A stretch of 64,000 nucleotides of DNA from DASRFR01 sp035651455. Lineage in GTDB: Bacteria; Acidobacteriota; Terriglobia; Terriglobales; Acidobacteriaceae. The stretch spans positions 186,001-250,000 of the forward strand of contig DASRFR010000022.1 in NCBI GenBank assembly GCA_035651455.1. Reading direction: 5' to 3'. Under the pieces are notes generated by a model. That model was not told the origin of the DNA. It made no database searches and saw nothing but the letters and a program-made list of their open reading frames with translations. Shown one piece after another: positions 15,705-24,694 of this stretch (position 1 is its first letter; each line of letters begins with the position of its first letter). The position numbers and the translations under genes were made by a program.

Positions 15705-16643
15705 ATGAAAAAGCTCAGAGTGCTCCTCTCACTGACGACTAACGACAACGATTACCAGATCGAACAGGCGTCGGCTGCGGAAGAAGCGGCCAAGCGCCTG
15801 GGGCTCGATCTGGAGATCATTTTCGCCGACAATGACGCCATCACGCAGAGCCAGCAGCTGCTGAAGGTGATTCAGTCGTCATCGACTACTCCGCCGGATG
15901 CCATCATTTTCGAACCCGCCGGGGCCACCGCGTTGCCACAAGTGGCGCGCGCGGCTGCGGCTGCCGGAATTGGCTGGATCGTCGTCAATAAGGATGTGGA
16001 CTATATCAGCGAGCTGAGGCGCACCTGCAGGGTGCCCATGTTCTGTATCACCTCCGATCATGAGGAGATTGGAAGAATCCAGGGACAACAGCTTGCCGCG
16101 CTGCTGCCTAAAGGTGGATCGGTGTTGTACATTCAGGGCCCCGCGGAAAGTTCAGCCGCGCGCCAGCGAAGCAGCGGGTTTTATGAAACCAAGCCGGGGG
16201 ACTTGCAGGTGCGAACCCTGAAAGCGCAATGGACCGAAGCCAGCGCAAACAAGGCTGTCAGCGCGTGGCTGCGCCTGTCTACTTCCCGGGAAATGAAGAT
16301 CGATGCGATCGCGGCCCAGGATGACTCCATGGCGATGGGCGCGAGGAAAGCCATTCAAGAGCACTTAAGCGGTGTCGATCGTGAGCGCTGGCTCGCATTG
16401 CCGTTTCTCGGCTGTGACGGACTGCCCAAGACCGGACAGGCCTGGGTACACAGCCGCCTGCTGGCCGCGACCGTAATAGTGCCTACCAACACGGATCTTG
16501 CTTTAGAAGTGCTGGCGAAAGCAATGCAGTCGGGAGCTCAACCGCCGGAGCGCAAGATGACGGTCCCCAAGTCTTTTCCGTCGCTTGAAGTGCTGGCCGG
16601 ACATCGGCTGGAGCGCGGGGCCGGAGCCGGCCACGGGCACTGA
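15705..16643 (+). CDS. Periplasmic-binding-fold sugar-binding-like protein without a signal peptide
   Basis: 312 residues of the type I periplasmic-binding fold (Peripla_BP_4 type): KLRVLLSLTTNDNDYQIEQASAAEE, PDAIIFEPAGATALP, GWIVVNKDVDYISE, CITSDHEEIGRIQGQQLA, VLYIQGPAESSAARQR, DAIAAQDDSMAMGARKAI. The start has no hydrophobic segment or lipobox and no longer frame supplies one. A soluble cytoplasmic ligand sensor is possible, or export by an unrecognised route. No ABC permease or ATPase is adjacent. The C-terminus ends GAGAGHGH. Confidence 0.78.
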   Translation: MKKLRVLLSLTTNDNDYQIEQASAAEEAAKRLGLDLEIIFADNDAITQSQQLLKVIQSSSTTPPDAIIFEPAGATALPQVARAAAAAGIGWIVVNKDVDYISELRRTCRVPMFCITSDHEEIGRIQGQQLAALLPKGGSVLYIQGPAESSAARQRSSGFYETKPGDLQVRTLKAQWTEASANKAVSAWLRLSTSREMKIDAIAAQDDSMAMGARKAIQEHLSGVDRERWLALPFLGCDGLPKTGQAWVHSRLLAATVIVPTNTDLALEVLAKAMQSGAQPPERKMTVPKSFPSLEVLAGHRLERGAGAGHGH

Positions 16644-16672
16644 AACAAGCCAGAACGGGCTTCCAGCGCGAT

Positions 16673-17776
16673 TTAATTACCCAAGCCGGAGAGCTTTTCA
16701 CACTCGAGCAACTGCTTCTCTGCGACCTCCGCATCAGGAGCGTGAGGCGCAAGGTTCAGATAGTTGCGGATATGCAGCGCCGCTCCGCGATAGTCGTGCT
16801 TCAAGGCGAGAATAACCCCCAGCAGGTACTGCATCTTGGGGAAGCGCTGAGTTGAATCCAGTCCCACACCGCGTAACGCGGATTTCTCCGCCTGATCGAT
16901 CTTCTTTAGGTTGTAGTTCGCGGCTGAGTTCAAGAACCAGAATTGCGGGTAGTTGACAGGATCTAATTGCAACAGGTGATCGGTATTGTCCACCACCTCC
17001 TGCCAGCGTTTTTCTTCCAGAGCGATCTGCGCCAGCTCGGCGTACGGCACGAGCAGCTTGGGATCGGCGGCAAGGGCGGAGCGGAACGAGTCCTGCGCGG
17101 CCTCCAGGTTGCCGAGCTTAACCTGCACGCGTCCAAGTTCCTGCCAGGCAATGGCATACCGGGGGAATTCGTGGACAGCCTTCTCAAAATTGCTGGACGC
17201 GCTCTGCCAGTCACCTTTGCGAATCGCGTTTTGCCCTTTTTCGTACGCGGACCGCGCTTTCTTGGGAGCTTCGGCGGTGGTGGCGCTGATCATGAGTCCT
17301 TGGGCCTTGGACTGCGGCGAGAGCACCAGGGTGCCAACGGTGATGGTCGTCTGGTCTGCGGCACTGTGAGGCAGGTCGACCTTGGAGGAAATGTAGCCGG
17401 TAAGTTCGGCGCGCAATTCGCAGTCCTGGGCGCCGAAGTTGGCGGTATAGACGTCGGGATCGGATTCGCTCGCGCCGAGCATGTTCGAGTTTGTTCCATT
17501 GAGCTGCAGAGCGAATCCACCCTTGGAATCCGTGTACCCGAGAGTACGGACATGTCCCGCACATACCATCTGAATGGCGGCGGGTTGGGGAAGCATGGAG
17601 CCGTCTTCAAGCGCAGTCTTGCCCGTCAAGAAGATGGAGCGGTAGGCTGAACGGCTGTTGTTTTGGGGTGAATCAGGCAGGGAGCCGAACGCCCCGGGAC
17701 GCGCCTGAGCTAGGGAAGAGGTCGTTAGTGCGACCAAACAAACAATCAAGGGTACGGGTCTTACGCTTACCGTCAT
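16673..17776 (-). CDS. Secreted TPR-repeat protein
   Basis: 367 residues. Signal peptide TVSVRPVPLIVCLVALTTSSLAQA with cleavage after about residue 25. Residues 50-150 form a beta-rich segment resembling a carboxypeptidase-regulatory or Ig-like domain (GHVRTLGYTDSKGGFALQL). From about 185 there are tandem TPRs: ARSAYEKGQNAIRKGDWQSA, AIAWQELGRVQVKLGNLEAA, LVPYAELAQIALEEKRWQE. GGAGG is 5 nt before the ATG. Such proteins are abundant in acidobacteria; no specific partner is apparent. Confidence 0.85.
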   Translation of the reverse strand: MTVSVRPVPLIVCLVALTTSSLAQARPGAFGSLPDSPQNNSRSAYRSIFLTGKTALEDGSMLPQPAAIQMVCAGHVRTLGYTDSKGGFALQLNGTNSNMLGASESDPDVYTANFGAQDCELRAELTGYISSKVDLPHSAADQTTITVGTLVLSPQSKAQGLMISATTAEAPKKARSAYEKGQNAIRKGDWQSASSNFEKAVHEFPRYAIAWQELGRVQVKLGNLEAAQDSFRSALAADPKLLVPYAELAQIALEEKRWQEVVDNTDHLLQLDPVNYPQFWFLNSAANYNLKKIDQAEKSALRGVGLDSTQRFPKMQYLLGVILALKHDYRGAALHIRNYLNLAPHAPDAEVAEKQLLECEKLSGLGN

Positions 17777-18040
17777 CGCATCCTCCGGATGACCGGCAAT
17801 GAGATGAGGGCATATGACCCGGCGATGCTGCCGCCCCTAGTTCCAGATATTGGAGTTTGCTATGGATTTCTCTGTAGAGAAGGCTATTGGGGGTGTACAG
17901 AGTAGCGGGAAGAACACCGTAGAATACTGGAACTTAAAGCGGCCATTCGGTTTTGGATGGGCAATACGTCGAGTTACCTACCTCCGGAGAGCCCGTCTAA
18001 TCGGAGTGTTTTCTTATCGACGAGAGGCGTTGAACTGGCG

Positions 18041-18640
18041 ATGAAAAAAGCGATTCTGCACCTGAAGAAGTCCGATCCCGTCATGGCCGAAATTATCGAG
18101 CGCATTGGGCCATTCCGGATGGAATATGGCGAGCCAACCTTTCATAGCCTGGCCGAGGCAATCCTTTATCAGCAACTGAACGGCAAGGCGGCCGTAACGA
18201 TTTTCAATCGCTTCGCCGACGCGGCTGGTCGACCGCTTACGCCAGAAGGCATCCTGAAGCTCACGCCGGAGCAAATGCGGGCGGTTGGCCTGTCAAAGCA
18301 GAAGAGCTCCTATCTTCGAGATTTGGCAGAAAAGACCAAGTCGGGGGCGCTGAGCTTTGAACAACTGGGGCACATGTCAGACGAGGAAGTTATCAAGCAC
18401 CTGACGCAAGTGAAAGGCGTGGGTGTCTGGACGGCGCACATGTTCCTGATGTTCACTTTGCGGCGTCCGAACGTGTTACCAACCGGCGATTACGGGGTCC
18501 AGAGCGCCATCAAGAAGTACTACCGCAAGCGGAAGCTGCCGAAGCCGGCCCAGATGGAAAAGATCGCACGTGCCTGGGAGCCGTATCGCAGCGTCGCATC
18601 CTGGTATCTATGGAAGAGCATGGATGTGAAGACCCTTTGA
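18041..18640 (+). CDS. DNA-3-methyladenine glycosylase II-like HhH-GPD protein
   Basis: 199 residues from the ATG at 18041. An in-frame start at 17957 would add a Ser/Pro/Arg tail with no family match. The HhH-GPD fold is visible: SLAEAILYQQLNGKAAVTIF, LRDLAEKTKSGALS, the helix-hairpin-helix QVKGVGVWTAHMFLMF and the catalytic Asp in VLPTGDYGVQSAI. It removes alkylated purines from DNA as a base-excision-repair enzyme of the AlkA type, lacking the N-terminal AlkA domain of E. coli. The ribosome-binding site is weak, so the start is uncertain. Confidence 0.86.
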   Translation: MKKAILHLKKSDPVMAEIIERIGPFRMEYGEPTFHSLAEAILYQQLNGKAAVTIFNRFADAAGRPLTPEGILKLTPEQMRAVGLSKQKSSYLRDLAEKTKSGALSFEQLGHMSDEEVIKHLTQVKGVGVWTAHMFLMFTLRRPNVLPTGDYGVQSAIKKYYRKRKLPKPAQMEKIARAWEPYRSVASWYLWKSMDVKTL

Positions 18641-18763
18641 GGCGCCTTGGGCGTGGATGCTCCACCTTGTCGCGTTCCCAAAACGAGCCACAGCGGCGTG
18701 TAGTATCTTTAATGGACGCGGGTTTTCTGCTGAACTGGCGAGTAGTCTTATTACTATAGAGTC

Positions 18764-19183
18764 ATGGCGAACGAAACAAAAATCCGGGTTTTAGTCGCCA
18801 AGCCGGGACTGGATGGTCATGACCGGGGTGCGAAGGTGATTGCCCGCGCCTTGCGCGATGCCGGCATGGAGGTCATCTACACCGGACTGCGGCAGACGCC
18901 GGAGATGATCGTCAACGCAGCGCTGCAGGAAGACGTGAACGTAATCGGGCTCTCGATCCTCTCGGGAGCGCACAATGCGATCGTCCCCCGGGTCATGGAC
19001 TTGTTGCAGCAAAACAAAATGGACGATGTGCTGGTGCTGGTGGGCGGCATCATTCCTGACCAGGATATTGACGCATTAAAGAAGGCGGGAGTGGCGGCCA
19101 TCTTTCAACCCGGCACAGCGATGGACGACATCGTGAAGTTTATCCGCACCCATGTGAAGCCGCACGGGGTGGCCGCAGGATAG
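18764..19183 (+). CDS. Methylmalonyl-CoA mutase-type cobalamin-binding subunit
   Basis: 139 residues, a stand-alone B12-binding domain. The signature KPGLDGHDRGAKVIARAL contains DxHxxG, whose His is the lower axial cobalt ligand; GLSILSGAH and LVGGIIPDQD complete the Rossmann-like cobalamin fold. These small subunits pair with a separate large mutase subunit, here not in the window. It could serve methylmalonyl-, isobutyryl- or ethylmalonyl-CoA mutase. The acyl-CoA genes downstream fit branched-chain or propionate metabolism. Confidence 0.9.
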   Translation: MANETKIRVLVAKPGLDGHDRGAKVIARALRDAGMEVIYTGLRQTPEMIVNAALQEDVNVIGLSILSGAHNAIVPRVMDLLQQNKMDDVLVLVGGIIPDQDIDALKKAGVAAIFQPGTAMDDIVKFIRTHVKPHGVAAG

Positions 19184-19252
19184 AATCGGCGCGAGTGCCG
19201 GGCGGTGCGGTTCGTTCCTCTCGTATCCGAACATCTGCAATACAATTCTGAC

Positions 19253-19981
19253 ATGGGTGAAATCACCGCCACGCGGGCGCGCGAGCTTCTGTCCCATGCG
19301 ATAGGTCCCGCGCCATGGTATTGGAAAACCTTTCCGGCGTTCACGTCCGCGGCGGGCCAGCGCTGGAGTTGGACGCATCATGGCGAACAAGGGCCTCTGG
19401 CGTACCTGGTGACGCTTGCCCTCGAGCAGGAGCCGGAGAAGCCGCGGTTGGCCCTGAACACCTATTGCCGTCCATTCATGGTGGCTCCATCGCACCTGGG
19501 AATCTGGTGTCCGGAGGGACGCTGCCTGCGGCTGGTCTGCTTCGATCCGGATTCCTTGAAGGCGTTCGAAGTTGGGGAAGTGGTGGGCTGGTTCAAGCAA
19601 TCGAGCGAGAGAATCTATAGTTCGACGGCGCCGATCACCGAGTTCGAAATACCGCTGGCGATGTCCGAAGGCACGCACAAGATCGAAGTTCCCCCTGAGT
19701 TTGCATCGGTTGAGGAGTTGATCGCGCCCAGCAGCTTCAAAGCCTTGTCGCAGGATGACCCCGCCTTCGCGCTGTTCGTGTTCTACCTGCATGCGGGACT
19801 CGTCGAGGTCTTGCCGCAGAAATGGTTCACGGCGGCGCAATACGAGGTGGGACGGCAGTGGATTCCGCGAGCGATGCGCGATCCGGAGTTTCACAGGATT
19901 GTTGGTGAATGTTATGGCGTGGGCACATTTCTGCTCGAGGAAGATGGGTGCCGTTTGCAAAAGTGGATTGAAAGAAAATAG
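19253..19981 (+). CDS. Conserved-looking hypothetical protein
   Basis: 242 residues from the ATG at 19253; a GTG at 19205 would add 16 residues. TACAAT lies a few nt before the ATG, so a nearly leaderless transcript is possible. I do not recognise a family. The protein is aromatic-rich, without signal peptide or membrane span, and contains no obvious catalytic motif. Codon use matches its neighbours, and it lies in a row of same-strand acyl-CoA genes, 69 bp after the B12-binding subunit. Confidence 0.6.
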   Translation: MGEITATRARELLSHAIGPAPWYWKTFPAFTSAAGQRWSWTHHGEQGPLAYLVTLALEQEPEKPRLALNTYCRPFMVAPSHLGIWCPEGRCLRLVCFDPDSLKAFEVGEVVGWFKQSSERIYSSTAPITEFEIPLAMSEGTHKIEVPPEFASVEELIAPSSFKALSQDDPAFALFVFYLHAGLVEVLPQKWFTAAQYEVGRQWIPRAMRDPEFHRIVGECYGVGTFLLEEDGCRLQKWIERK

Positions 19982-20019
19982 ATCGAGGCCAACCGCCATT
20001 GCCGAGTAGCGTCCCGCTC

Positions 20020-20625
20020 ATGGGCACCGCATTCTACGAAGTAGAGACCGTGCAATCAGTGCGGGTTTTGCGACTGTGCTCGGAAGACGGCACGAACCGG
20101 CTGAGGCGCGCTTGTGTGCTGGCGCTGATTGACGGCGTTGGGCAGCTCAGAAGCGAGGCGGCTCCGCTGATCATTACCGGCAATCGCAAGTTCTTTTCCG
20201 CGGGCGCCGATTTGAACGAGATTGCGGCGCTCAACGGCCCGGAGGCATACGAGTTCTCGGAAATGGGCCAAGCCTTGATGCATACGGTGGCGAGATATCC
20301 CGCTGCCGTGTATGCGGCGGTTCACGGCTATTGCATGGGGGGCGGACTCGACCTGGCGCTCGCCTGCACTCGCCGGATTGCGGCGCCGGATGCCATCTTT
20401 GGCCACCGAGGAGCGGCTTTGGGGCTGATTACCGGATGGGGAGGAACCCAGCGCTTACCGCGGCTGATCGGCAGAGCCCGCGCACTGCAGATGTTTATCG
20501 CTGCTGGACGACTCCACGCGGCGAAAGCGCTGGAATTTGGCCTGATTGACGCGATTGCCCAAGATCCCGTGGCAGAAGCGGTTGCGCGCATCGACAGCCA
20601 AGCGAATCGAACATCGTTAGAATAA
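20020..20625 (+). CDS. Enoyl-CoA hydratase/isomerase family protein, short
   Basis: 201 residues from ATG 20020, shorter than the usual 255-265; the C-terminal helices that mediate trimerisation are missing. The crotonase core is present: ITGNRKFFSAGADLNEI (oxyanion hole), AAVHGYCMGGGLDLALAC (second oxyanion-hole Gly) and GAALGLITGWGGTQRLPR. In hydratases a Glu is expected in the GxxxG...Q segment; here the position reads Gly/Leu (ALGLITG), so hydratase activity may be altered. It may be an isomerase or dehydratase-like member. It precedes the carboxyltransferase gene by 69 bp. Confidence 0.82.
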   Translation: MGTAFYEVETVQSVRVLRLCSEDGTNRLRRACVLALIDGVGQLRSEAAPLIITGNRKFFSAGADLNEIAALNGPEAYEFSEMGQALMHTVARYPAAVYAAVHGYCMGGGLDLALACTRRIAAPDAIFGHRGAALGLITGWGGTQRLPRLIGRARALQMFIAAGRLHAAKALEFGLIDAIAQDPVAEAVARIDSQANRTSLE

Positions 20626-20668
20626 GTTCGCCGGGTCTTCCCGGTTTGCGCGCTTCCTCCCGGCTGGT

Positions 20669-20687
20669 ATACCGTAAATTGCGGTAT
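20669..20687 (+). promoter_or_regulatory. Dyad immediately upstream of the carboxyltransferase gene
   Basis: ATACCG (20669-20674) and CGGTAT (20682-20687) form a perfect 6-bp inverted repeat with a 7-nt spacer, ending 7 nt before the ATG. It may be an operator or an RNA stem masking the ribosome-binding region. No regulator is adjacent. Confidence 0.35.
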
Positions 20688-20694
20688 CGAGGCC

Positions 20695-22398
20695 ATGGCT
20701 GATCGTACGGACACCCTGCAACCCGCAAGTTCTTCGACGCTTCTCCCCACCAAGGTGGATCCCACTTCCCCCCGCTTTGAAGCGAATATGCGCTTTATGG
20801 CCGACCTGGTCGCGCAGGTTCGCAACGAAGAGGAGACGATCTCCGAGGGGGGCGGCCCGAAGGCCATCGAAAAGCAACACGCGCACGGGCGTATGACGGC
20901 GCGCGAGCGCATCCAGGCTCTGGCCGATCCCGGCAGCTTCTTTGAGCTAGGAATTTACGCAGCCCACGGCATGTATGAAGAGTGGGGTGGGGCTCCATCA
21001 GCGGGAGTAATTACCGGGTTGGCCCGAATTCATACGCGCCTGGTGATGCTGATTGTCAATGACGCGACGGTCAAAGCGGGTGCGTTCTTCCCGATGACCT
21101 CGAAGAAAGTTATTCGCGCTCAGAACATTGCGATCGAGAACCGCATTCCGACCGTTTACCTGGTGGATTCAGCGGGAGTGTTTCTGCCACTGCAGGAAGA
21201 TGTGTTTCCGGACACCGACGATTTCGGGCGGGTATTCCGAAACAACGCCGTGATGTCGGCCATGGGTATACCGCAGATCGCGGCCATCATGGGGATGTGC
21301 GTGGCAGGCGGCGGGTACCTGCCGGTTATGTGCGACAACGTCCTGATGACGGATGGAAGCGGACTCTTTCTGGCGGGGCCGGCCCTGGTGCAGGCGGCGA
21401 TTGGACAGAAATACTCGGCGGAGGAGCTGGGCGGAGCCGCCATGCATGCGGGGATCAGCGGCACGGTCGATTTCCGCGAGCCCAATGACGAGGCTTGCAT
21501 ACGCCGAATCCGGTCATTGGTGGAGAAGTGGGGATATCGGCGGCAGTCAATCTGGGACCGGAAAAAGCCGGTTGAGCCGGCACTGGCGGCGGAGGAAATT
21601 TACGGCGTTTATGACTCCTCGCCCACCAAGCCATATGACATGAAAGAGATACTGGCGCGCATTGTCGACGGCAGCCAGTTCGATGAATATAAACCCGAGT
21701 ACGGGAGGACGATCCTGTGCGGCTACGCGCGTGTCGGCGGGTTTGCCGTTGGCATTATCGCGAACCAGAAACTGCACTCGCAGCAAATCGACCATGAAGG
21801 CCACAAACGCATGGAATTTGGCGGAGTGATTTATACGGAGTCGGCGGAGAAAGCGGCGCGCTTCATCATGGACTGCAATCAGAACCTGATCCCGCTGGTG
21901 TTCCTGCACGATGTGAATGGCTTCATGGTGGGAAGAGACGCGGAGTGGAGCGGCATCATCAAGGCAGGCGCGAAGATGGTCAACGCGGTGTCGAACTCGG
22001 TGGTGCCCAAGATCGCCGTAATCCTGGGCGGCTCGTTTGGCGCCGGTCACTACGCCATGTGCGGAAAAGCCTACGATCCGCGATTTCTGTTTGCCTGGCC
22101 AACGGCCCGTTATGCGGTGATGAGCGGTGAATCGGCCGCTGGAACCCTGGTGGAAATCAAACTCAAACAACTGGAGCGCGGCGGAAAAAAGCTCAGCGAC
22201 CAGGAACGCAAAGAACTATACGAATCAGTTAAGAAAACCTACGACCAGCAGACGGATCCGCGTTACGGCGCCGCAAGGTTGTGGATCGACCGCATCATCG
22301 ATCCGGTCGAAACCCGCAGCGCCATCACGCAGGCGCTCGAAGCGGCGGCGCTGAATCCCGACGTGCCGGAGTGGAAAGTCGGCGTGCTGCAGACATGA
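20695..22398 (+). CDS. Acyl-CoA carboxylase carboxyltransferase (beta) subunit, methylcrotonyl-CoA type
   Basis: 567 residues. The crotonase-like carboxyltransferase fold has both domains: HGRMTARERIQALADPGSFFELG, then VNDATVKAGAFFPMTSKKVIRAQ, YLVDSAGVFLPLQEDVFPD, SGLFLAGPALVQAAIGQ in the N-half; GVIYTESAEKAARFI, LVFLHDVNGFMVGR and GGSFGAGHYAMCGKAYDP in the C-half. The pattern is closer to methylcrotonyl-CoA carboxylase beta than to PccB. It transfers CO2 from carboxybiotin to the acyl-CoA. The biotin carboxylase/BCCP subunit is not in this window and must be encoded elsewhere. The HMG-CoA lyase-like gene and crotonase downstream fit leucine catabolism. Confidence 0.88.
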   Translation: MADRTDTLQPASSSTLLPTKVDPTSPRFEANMRFMADLVAQVRNEEETISEGGGPKAIEKQHAHGRMTARERIQALADPGSFFELGIYAAHGMYEEWGGAPSAGVITGLARIHTRLVMLIVNDATVKAGAFFPMTSKKVIRAQNIAIENRIPTVYLVDSAGVFLPLQEDVFPDTDDFGRVFRNNAVMSAMGIPQIAAIMGMCVAGGGYLPVMCDNVLMTDGSGLFLAGPALVQAAIGQKYSAEELGGAAMHAGISGTVDFREPNDEACIRRIRSLVEKWGYRRQSIWDRKKPVEPALAAEEIYGVYDSSPTKPYDMKEILARIVDGSQFDEYKPEYGRTILCGYARVGGFAVGIIANQKLHSQQIDHEGHKRMEFGGVIYTESAEKAARFIMDCNQNLIPLVFLHDVNGFMVGRDAEWSGIIKAGAKMVNAVSNSVVPKIAVILGGSFGAGHYAMCGKAYDPRFLFAWPTARYAVMSGESAAGTLVEIKLKQLERGGKKLSDQERKELYESVKKTYDQQTDPRYGAARLWIDRIIDPVETRSAITQALEAAALNPDVPEWKVGVLQT

Positions 22399-22507
22399 GC
22401 GGGCGCTCGAAATGAGGACTGAGAGAACAGGGAAGCCGCATCAATCGAGGGGATTCTGACGGGTTTGTTGCACTCTATTCTTTACAACATCGTTCACAGC
22501 TGGGCTG

Positions 22508-23386
22508 ATGTCTGATCAAGTCAAAATCGTCGAATGCCCGCGCGATGCCTGGCAGGGCCTCCAGGGCCAGATTCCCCGTTACATTAAGGCCGACTACCTG
22601 AAGGCGTTGATCGCGGCCGGATTCAAGCACATTGACGCGGTTTCGTTTGTCTCGCCAAAAGCTGTGCCGCAGATGGCGGATTCGGAGCGCGTGATCGATG
22701 AGCTCGATCCTCCGGATGACGTAGAGATCATCGGGATCGTCGTGAACGAGAAAGGAGCGGAGAGGGCGATCAAGACGAACGCGGTGCGCACGCTCGGGTT
22801 TCCGTACTCGGTTTCCCCTACGTTCCTGAAAAACAATCAGCGGCAAAGCCTGGAAGACGCCATCGACGAGCTGGAGAAGATCAAGAACAAGGCCGATGAT
22901 GCCGGTCTGGACGTGGTGGTCTACATTTCCATGGCGTTTGGCAACCCCTATGGCGATCCGTGGAATGCAGATGAAGTACTGGAAGCGGCCGGACTGCTGG
23001 AAGGCGAGGGCATCAAGATGATTTCGCTCGCCGATACCGTGGGAGCGGCGGGACCGGAGACGATTCGGAAACTGGTGTCGGAGGTCAACGGGAAATACGG
23101 ATACTTGGATGTTGGCGTGCACCTGCATAGCCGTCCGGACCAGGCCGCAGAAAAAATCGCGGCCGCGTACGAGGCGGGCTGTCGTCGCTTCGACTCCGCC
23201 CTCGGGGGCTTGGGCGGATGCCCGTTTGCGCAAGACCAATTAGTGGGAAATATTCCGACGGAACTCGTCGTAAATACGTTGCGAGCGCAAGGCGCACAGC
23301 TGCCGGCACTGAAGTCGCTGGACAATCTGCTCAAGATCTCAGCAGAGATCGGGGCGCGATACAGCGCTTCGAGCGCAGCGGATTAG
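22508..23386 (+). CDS. HMG-CoA lyase-like protein
   Basis: 292 residues. TIM-barrel lyase with VECPRDAWQGL at the N-terminus, replacing the usual PRDGLQ but keeping Arg-Asp; GVHLHSRPDQAAEK carries the metal HxH; GGLGGCPFAQDQLVGN holds the catalytic Cys loop. HMG-CoA lyase splits HMG-CoA to acetoacetate and acetyl-CoA in the last step of leucine breakdown. The variant entry motif places it in a divergent subgroup, so a related acyl lyase is possible. It lies 109 bp after the carboxyltransferase gene. Confidence 0.85.
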   Translation: MSDQVKIVECPRDAWQGLQGQIPRYIKADYLKALIAAGFKHIDAVSFVSPKAVPQMADSERVIDELDPPDDVEIIGIVVNEKGAERAIKTNAVRTLGFPYSVSPTFLKNNQRQSLEDAIDELEKIKNKADDAGLDVVVYISMAFGNPYGDPWNADEVLEAAGLLEGEGIKMISLADTVGAAGPETIRKLVSEVNGKYGYLDVGVHLHSRPDQAAEKIAAAYEAGCRRFDSALGGLGGCPFAQDQLVGNIPTELVVNTLRAQGAQLPALKSLDNLLKISAEIGARYSASSAAD

Positions 23387-23429
23387 AGATATGAGTACGA
23401 CCGGCGTGGCCACAATTTGTTAATCGACC

Positions 23430-24212
23430 ATGAAATTTAAAACGCTTACTGTTCAGCCCGATGGGCCTGTCGCAATCCTTACTCTCAACCGTCCTGACAA
23501 GCGGAATGCCATCAGCTTCGAGTTGATCGATGAGTTGCTCGCGGCGCTCGAGGAGATCGAGAAATCTTCGGTAGAAATCCTGATCCTGACCGGAGCGGGC
23601 AAAGCCTTCTGCTCCGGCATGGATTTAGAAAACCTGAAAAGCCTGCTGGGGGGTAGTCCTGAGCAGAACCTGCAGGACTCGCAGACGATGGCGCGGCTGT
23701 TTCGTACGCTGTATGAGTTTCCCAAAGTCACGATTGCCGCGGTGAATGGGGCGGCTATCGCGGGGGGAACCGGGCTGGCCTTGCTGTGCGATTTCACGCT
23801 GGCAGTCCCGGAGGCGAAATTCGGCTACACCGAAGTGAGAATCGGATTCGTGCCTGCGATCGTGTCTACATTTCTCAGACGACAAGTTGGCGAGAAACAG
23901 GCACGCGATCTGCTGTTGACCGGGCGCATCTTTGGTGCGGAAGAAGCGTTCCGCCTGGGATTGGTGAATGAGATCGTCACGCCGGAGAGGCTGATGGCTC
24001 GCGCGAAGGAACTGGCGGCGCAACTGACGGAGAACAGTCCGGCATCGCTGCGCGTGACCAAGAGCCTGTTAACCGGCTATGCGAGGGAACAACTGAGCAG
24101 ACATCTGGAAACGGCACTGCGGGAGAACGCGGCCATTCGTTCTACGCCGGACTTTCGCGAGGGTATTGCCGCGTTTCTGGAGAAGCGCAAGCCACGCTGG
24201 AGCGGGCAATGA
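23430..24212 (+). CDS. Enoyl-CoA hydratase/isomerase, possibly methylglutaconyl-CoA hydratase
   Basis: 260 residues, full-length crotonase. Visible are LTLNRPDKRNAISFELIDEL, LTGAGKAFCSGMDLENL (oxyanion hole), AAVNGAAIAGGTGLALLCDF and KFGYTEVRIGFVPAIVSTF. The Glu of YTEVRIG is in the region where hydratases place one acid. The C-terminal helices are present, unlike the short paralogue at 20020. Context (MCC-type carboxyltransferase, HMG-CoA lyase) suggests methylglutaconyl-CoA hydratase. Its stop overlaps the next gene's start by 4 bp (ATGA). Confidence 0.87.
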   Translation: MKFKTLTVQPDGPVAILTLNRPDKRNAISFELIDELLAALEEIEKSSVEILILTGAGKAFCSGMDLENLKSLLGGSPEQNLQDSQTMARLFRTLYEFPKVTIAAVNGAAIAGGTGLALLCDFTLAVPEAKFGYTEVRIGFVPAIVSTFLRRQVGEKQARDLLLTGRIFGAEEAFRLGLVNEIVTPERLMARAKELAAQLTENSPASLRVTKSLLTGYAREQLSRHLETALRENAAIRSTPDFREGIAAFLEKRKPRWSGQ

Positions 24213-24655
24213 GCGATGGGAACGGCCAGGGGCAGATGAACGAGACGCGTTTCCGGGTGCGTTACGCGGAGACCGACCAAATGGGTGTGGTATATCACTC
24301 GAATCACTTCATCTGGTTCGAGATGGGCCGGGTGGAACTGCTGCGGCAACTGGGCTTCTCGTACAAGGATATGGAAAGTGAAGACGGGTGCTTTATTGCC
24401 GTAGTGGAGGCCCGCTGTAAATATCGCGCTCCGGCAAAGTACGACGAGGAATTGGTGGTGCGCACCGTCCTGAAGAATGTGCGCGAGTCGGTGATCCACT
24501 TTACCTACGAATTGATGCGGGCCGAAGATGGCGGGCTGCTGGCGGAAGGCGAAACTACTCACATCGTAACCAATGCGGAGATGAAGATACGCGCGCTGCC
24601 GGAAAAGTACATGAAGGTGTTTCGGGCGGCGGTGGGCAAGGCCAGCAGCCAGTAG
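24209..24655 (+). CDS. Acyl-CoA thioesterase, YbgC/4HBT hot-dog family
   Basis: 148 residues. The hot-dog signature VRYAETDQMGVVYHSNHFIWFEMGR contains the catalytic Asp of the 4-hydroxybenzoyl-CoA thioesterase family; FIAVVEARCKYRAPAKYDEEL and EGETTHIVTN complete the fold. It hydrolyses short acyl-CoAs, and the ATGA overlap with the upstream crotonase implies translational coupling. The exact substrate is unknown. Confidence 0.87.
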   Translation: MSDGNGQGQMNETRFRVRYAETDQMGVVYHSNHFIWFEMGRVELLRQLGFSYKDMESEDGCFIAVVEARCKYRAPAKYDEELVVRTVLKNVRESVIHFTYELMRAEDGGLLAEGETTHIVTNAEMKIRALPEKYMKVFRAAVGKASSQ

Positions 24656-24694
24656 GGATGATTTGAGCAATACTGCGATATTTAGGAAGGGCTC

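Noticed and set aside
17850..18044. 64-codon plus-strand frame before the glycosylase
   Set aside because: Overlaps the likely glycosylase start and shows no family or signal features.
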